The notes beneath the pieces were generated by a model that was not told the DNA's origin, searched no databases, and worked only from the letters and a program-made list of their open reading frames with translations. The translations under genes were made by a program, and so were the position numbers. Shown here piece by piece: positions 61,301 through 64,000 of a DNA stretch of 64,000 bases. The stretch lies in NCBI GenBank assembly GCA_036310185.1, contig JAXJSH010000070.1, positions 81,024 through 145,023 on the forward strand, written 5' to 3'. How positions within the stretch are numbered: position 1 is the stretch's first letter; every line of letters starts with the position of its first letter. The DNA is from JALENY01 sp036310185. GTDB lineage: Bacteria; Bacillota; Clostridia; Lachnospirales; Lachnospiraceae.

Positions 61301-61559
61301 CGGATTCTCCCCCACCCGGCATTCCGGATGGGCCGTTCGCAAAATCATCACCGGTTTCTTCCGAAGAATCTGACATCTGCGGAAAACCGTTTCCTCTGCC
61401 GCCAAAATTCATGGACTGTGCCGGCACAAAAACCGCAACTGCAGCATCCGCAAGCAAAACCAGAGAAAACAGAACAGTCAGGATGATATAAAACGTTTTC
61501 TTTTTGTAAAAAGTTAACTTTTTTAATCGCTCTAAAATCATTGATAATCGTTTTTTCAT
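58326..61559 (-). CDS. Very long HlyD/MacA-type adaptor with repeats and three TM helices
   Basis: 1,077 residues from the ATG at 61559 (AGGAG upstream), roughly twice the family length. Layout: TM1 about 21-45; an MTMPE-rich 11-residue repeat at 89-137; TM2 at 161-183; TM3 at 219-239; a membrane-fusion barrel from about 250 on (SEGDVLAQVDPVSVMSAI); a coiled coil (ELETQMQELFQLYQ); a 70-residue Gly/Ser/Glu/Thr linker at about 650-720; a second Gly/Ser-rich stretch at about 790-840; and the C-terminal MFP domain (VTLDAFPGQSFDGTVTEI, NMLAGMNASVSI). Likely couples the MacB permease to export across the envelope. It is the last gene of the operon. Confidence 0.9.
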   Translation of the reverse strand: MKKRLSMILERLKKLTFYKKKTFYIILTVLFSLVLLADAAVAVFVPAQSMNFGGRGNGFPQMSDSSEETGDDFANGPSGMPGGGESDGMTMPERSESGEMTMPEGSESGEMTMPERSESGEMTMPEGSESGEITFPEDMDMSSLRENSQSEKSFLQTWKSHWLVIFIIFFVLDAASIFMVVFLSKKEKKQLLLENKQRKASGPAASRVGKPVKKESHSHIVGIFALCAMAILVVVIKIMTADNEEEEQTEATVYSSTAELGEISSVVPGTGTLQEETSADLELPADVEITKWYVSNGDTVSEGDVLAQVDPVSVMSAIVEVQENMEALDEKLEEHQNEEIADTITASTDGKVKAVYAENGTGVLDTMYEDGALMLISLDGMMAVSIETEVSLSAGDIVSVTLADDTVLSGKVQSMTNGTAVITVSDDDADYGETVKVTTEDGTEVGTGELYIHSELRITGFTGTVSSVEVSVDEEVQSGDTLLSLTDTDYTGEYELLLEQRQELETQMQELFQLYQENYVYATCAGVISGLDESAQADDSGDTENADAESAESSDTDSSENTDTESAQVTTTSYGGSASVKSQTANGGIITTSYGSGSGVKILACSTSSDTVTENEEEIVTASETRTTAQSDLQSEDEVGAESADDSENETGTGAGSENESGTGNGSGSENVPGTGSESGTESGSGSGTGSDTGSENESGSGSGTGSGNESGSGNGTTAAYGNYVGIVTAVENGAEGSVEVSLRLLNSVMGDPAAVNQFSLSSGLTVYTFSSGSCAAGSPSDIQVNDTLMLVYESGTPAFGIRIVSGGSSNTQQGSGSTAGSQNSAGMGGSSGADSTAGMSGSASMGSASGQSQSSGMSGSSAAASLSAEVSAAVITAMEEEIEENYGVTTTTWLSVTPQNSMEITVSIDEMDILSLEEDQNALVTLDAFPGQSFDGTVTEINLSGVNSGGSSKYEAVISIDRMENMLAGMNASVSIEVETKDNILLIPVDALEEDESGVYVYTSYDEKTETFGDPVQVTTGISDGENVEIVSGLSEGSEFWYSCLDVVNYTTSYSGNGGGFSMESMFGGKSSGKSR
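61164..61295 (-). repeat. Four tandem 33-bp repeats in the adaptor gene
   Basis: Codes for MTMPE(R/G)SESGE four times, with R and G alternating (a 66-bp higher-order unit), then a diverged fifth unit. In frame, so length change would not break the gene. Confidence 0.8.
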
Positions 61560-61572
61560 GCCTATACTCCTC

Positions 61573-62763
61573 TCAGCCGCCATGATGAAGGGCGTCAATC
61601 GGTTTCATCTTAGCTGCCTTATTCGCCGGATACAAACCAAATACCACACCAATCAGGAAACAGAATCCAACTGCGATCAACACTACCGTACCATTCATCT
61701 TAAAATTCAGACTCAAGCTGGTCACTACTACCGATGCCAACTGGAGTATTACCCAGGAAATAAAAATACCAATGGCACAGCCCATCATACAGAGCACAAC
61801 CGCTTCCATCAGGAACTGGCGCAGGATTTCGCCTCTTGTTGCGCCGATTGCTTTACGGATACCGATTTCACGTGTACGCTCCGTAACCGTAACAAGCATA
61901 ATATTCATAATACCGATTCCGCCTACTAAAAGAGAAATACCTGCAATTCCGCCCAGCAGCACCGTAAAGACAGATGTAATACTGCTGACCGTATCTTCCA
62001 GTACATTCTGCGTTGACACGGAAAAAGCGTCTTCATCTTCCTCAAAACGTTCCATCAGTATTTGGGTTATCGCAGTTTCTGCAGACGCCGTATCCTGATC
62101 TGCATCCGCACTGATATAAAATTCTGTAATATCGGTGCTGACCGAAGAAGACAAACGCAGCAATGTAGTATACGGTATATAAGCCACCATAGAACCGGAA
62201 CCAAATACAGAAGTCAGCGAGCTGTCATTGTCTTCCAGCACTCCAACAACTGTAAATTTCATACCATTAATGGAAACTTCTTCTCCCACACAATCCAGAT
62301 AGCCAATCAGGTCCGTAGCTGTGGTCTCATTGATTACACATATATAATTGTTGTTGTCCACATCAGTACTTTTGATAAAGCGGCCCAGCAACAGATTCAG
62401 ACCTTCCACTTCATAATAGGAATTTGTGGTACCGTAAACGGTAACGCTGTCGCTTTCTGAATCCGATTTGATCGTTGCCGATGTGCTGGCACTTGGTGCA
62501 ACCAGACCAATACCGTCCTCTTTGGCCCATTCTTCCAGATCCGACAGTTTTACCGGAGCACCTTTATCATCGGATACGGTTACGGTAAGCAGGTTATTGC
62601 CCAGATCAGAAATCGTATCGGTTACCGAACTGGTGGCTCCATTTACAAGACTTACCAGTACAACCAGAGCAACCACACCAATAATAATACCCAGCATAGT
62701 TAAAAAAGCTCTGGTCTTATTTCCGGAAATGGATTTCATTGCCATTTTCAATGATTGAATCAT
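61573..62763 (-). CDS. MacB/FtsX-type ABC transporter permease
   Basis: 396 residues. Four TM helices in the MacB plan: one near the N-terminus (FLTMLGIIIGVVALVVLVSLVNG), an extracellular domain to about 265, then three C-terminal helices. ERTREIGIRKAIGATRGEILRQFLMEAVVL is the conserved coupling region. Starts 4 bases inside the ATPase gene; the long adaptor follows after 13 bases. Confidence 0.95.
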   Translation of the reverse strand: MIQSLKMAMKSISGNKTRAFLTMLGIIIGVVALVVLVSLVNGATSSVTDTISDLGNNLLTVTVSDDKGAPVKLSDLEEWAKEDGIGLVAPSASTSATIKSDSESDSVTVYGTTNSYYEVEGLNLLLGRFIKSTDVDNNNYICVINETTATDLIGYLDCVGEEVSINGMKFTVVGVLEDNDSSLTSVFGSGSMVAYIPYTTLLRLSSSVSTDITEFYISADADQDTASAETAITQILMERFEEDEDAFSVSTQNVLEDTVSSITSVFTVLLGGIAGISLLVGGIGIMNIMLVTVTERTREIGIRKAIGATRGEILRQFLMEAVVLCMMGCAIGIFISWVILQLASVVVTSLSLNFKMNGTVVLIAVGFCFLIGVVFGLYPANKAAKMKPIDALHHGG

Positions 62764-63431
62764 AATTTCACCTCCGATACTTTTCCATCACGAATATGAA
62801 TGCTTCGCGATGCCTGTCTGGCCACTTCATCATCATGGGTGATCAGCACGATCGTATTTCCCTGCTGGTGAAGCTCACGGAAAATATCCATGATTTCCTC
62901 TCCGGTCCTGGAATCCAGGTTACCGGTTGGTTCGTCAGCCAGAATCAGAGACGGCCTGGTGACGATGGCCCGGGCAATGGCCACACGCTGCTGCTGCCCT
63001 CCGGAAAGCTCTGTCGGCAGATGTTTTGCCCTTTTTCCAAGGCCAACCCGGTCGATTGCCTCTTTTACACGGACTTTCCGTTCCTCTCTTTTTATTCCCT
63101 GATAGATCAGAGGAAGTTCTATATTTTCTTCTGCCGTCAGTTTAGCGATCAGATTAAAACTCTGAAAAACAAATCCGATCTTCCGGTTGCGGATCTGGGC
63201 CAGCTCATTTTCCGTATAGTCTTCAATCGGAATGTTATCCAGCATGTAACGCCCTGCATCTGCAATGTCCAGACAGCCGATAATATTCATAAGTGTGGAT
63301 TTTCCACTTCCGGAAGGACCAATAATCGAAACAAATTCTCCCTTATCAATGTGCATCGTAGCGTGATCCAGAGCATGCACTTCTTCGTCGCCCACCAGAT
63401 ACATTTTCGATATATTATACAAATCAATCAT
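62760..63431 (-). CDS. MacB/LolD-type ABC transporter ATP-binding protein
   Basis: 223 residues. Walker A GPSGSGKSTLMNIIG, signature TELSGGQQQRVAIARA, Walker B LILADEPTGNLD, H-loop LITHDDEVA. Typical ATPase of mechanotransmission exporters. Overlaps the permease gene; about 29 bases after the preceding adaptor gene. Confidence 0.96.
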   Translation of the reverse strand: MIDLYNISKMYLVGDEEVHALDHATMHIDKGEFVSIIGPSGSGKSTLMNIIGCLDIADAGRYMLDNIPIEDYTENELAQIRNRKIGFVFQSFNLIAKLTAEENIELPLIYQGIKREERKVRVKEAIDRVGLGKRAKHLPTELSGGQQQRVAIARAIVTRPSLILADEPTGNLDSRTGEEIMDIFRELHQQGNTIVLITHDDEVARQASRSIHIRDGKVSEVKL

Positions 63432-63460
63432 TACATTACCATACCTTTCTTAAGCGATCC

Positions 63461-64000
63461 TTATCTGCCGGAACCGCTGCCGCCCTGCATATTTCCGCCG
63501 CCTGGCATATTTCCACCGCCTGACATACTGTCAGAGTCCGGCATACCTCCGCCATTTGACATACCGCCTCCCATATTGCCAAAGTCCATCCTATTGGAGC
63601 CGAAAGGAGACTCTTCTTCCGAAGTTGTATAATATACTGTATCGCCTTCACTCAAGCCGTCCGTAATCTCCACATAATTGCTGTTGGAAAGTCCGATGGT
63701 CACTTCCTGCATGCCACTGAACTGACCGGTTGACTCATCATACTCAGTATAAACATAGGCTGTTGCACTGGTCTGATGCAATGCGTCTACCGGTATCAAC
63801 AGTGCATTATCATTTCCTTCTATGGTAATTACAACGGATGCTGACATTCCTGAAAGCATTTCTTCCGTTTTATCGATATGTATCGTAGCTGAATATGAGG
63901 TAACACCCGAATCACTGGAAGCCGTTGTATTTACTTCTGCAACAACACCTTCATAAGAATCTTCTCCAATAGAATCAATGGTCACGGTCGCTTCCTGTCC
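63461..64000 (-). CDS. HlyD/MacA-type adaptor, C-terminal part (5' end beyond window)
   Basis: 180 codons open to the right edge. The visible part holds the end of the MFP domain (QEATVTIDSIGEDSYEGVVAEVN, TEEMLSGMSASVVITIEGNDNALLIPVDAL) and a Gly/Met-rich tail (GGGMSNGGGMPDSDSM...GGSGSGR). It is the usual adaptor of the MacAB pair and the first gene of the operon in this window. The Gly-rich tail echoes the low-complexity parts of the other adaptor. Confidence 0.9.
   Translation of the reverse strand, partial: GQEATVTIDSIGEDSYEGVVAEVNTTASSDSGVTSYSATIHIDKTEEMLSGMSASVVITIEGNDNALLIPVDALHQTSATAYVYTEYDESTGQFSGMQEVTIGLSNSNYVEITDGLSEGDTVYYTTSEEESPFGSNRMDFGNMGGGMSNGGGMPDSDSMSGGGNMPGGGNMQGGSGSGR

Overview
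The window looks like chromosome of a spore-forming, low-to-medium GC Firmicute, most likely a Lachnospiraceae member of the Blautia/Dorea/Ruminococcus type. Supporting evidence: CodY, HrcA/CIRCE heat-shock control, IreB, YlbF, RNase J, a SigK-type sporulation sigma factor, MtaB, a lipoprotein-rich ABC-transporter repertoire, and many near-consensus SigA promoters (TTGACA-17-TATAAT-like). This assignment is inference from gene content and order; no database was searched. Most genes are on the minus strand.

Layout. 1-2.4 kb: end of a carbohydrate ABC transporter operon (solute-binding lipoprotein, then a permease cut by the left edge) with a strong promoter and a LacI/CcpA-type operator. 2.5-9.2 kb: a compact phosphate island, pstS-pstC-pstA-pstB-phoU-phoP-phoR, mostly overlapping genes, behind a run of Pho-box-like repeats; its PstS has its two lobes in swapped order. 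9.2-13.6 kb: lipase, MscL, RpiB, a nitroreductase, two tandem tRNA-Gly(GCC) genes and two tiny acidic plus-strand genes, one of them next to a structured dispersed repeat. 13.7-17.8 kb: a candidate small RNA, PepF, and a GntR(YtrA)-ABC operon with palindromes in its promoter.

17.8-19.7 kb: an AT-rich two-gene cassette, an AAA/OLD-like ATPase plus a small protein with a PD-(D/E)XK-like motif, which I read as a candidate defence system. 19.8-31.3 kb: amidase, guaB, groES-groEL, codY, comM-dprA-topA and sigK. 31.3-38.2 kb: a Firmicute housekeeping cluster (mtaB, ireB, ruvX, DUF1292, rnj, ylbF, a short MltG-like protein, methyltransferase, U32 peptidase). 38.3-45.1 kb: an HPr-like protein without its active histidine, thiI, nifS-type desulfurase, truA, rsmE, prmA and an AEC transporter. 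45.2-50.3 kb: the hrcA-grpE-dnaK-dnaJ heat-shock operon with CIRCE. 50.4-54.1 kb: SPFH/NfeD pair and uvrB.

54.2-58.3 kb: a second AT-rich accessory patch holding a decayed relaxase end, a DUF4143 ATPase behind three 36-bp palindromes, a RhuM-like gene behind a perfect palindrome, and a frameshifted gene remnant. 58.3-64 kb: a MacAB-type export operon (second adaptor cut by the right edge, ATPase, FtsX/MacB permease, and an unusually long, low-complexity adaptor).

How the genes work together: the Pst/Pho block is a full uptake, sensing and response circuit. HrcA acts on two CIRCE sites in the window (groESL and its own operon). The cysteine desulfurase and ThiI sit next to each other as sulfur donor and tRNA thiolation acceptor. 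The heat-shock, translation-modification and DNA-uptake/repair genes are core genome; the novelty is concentrated in the two AT-rich patches and in several short non-coding elements.
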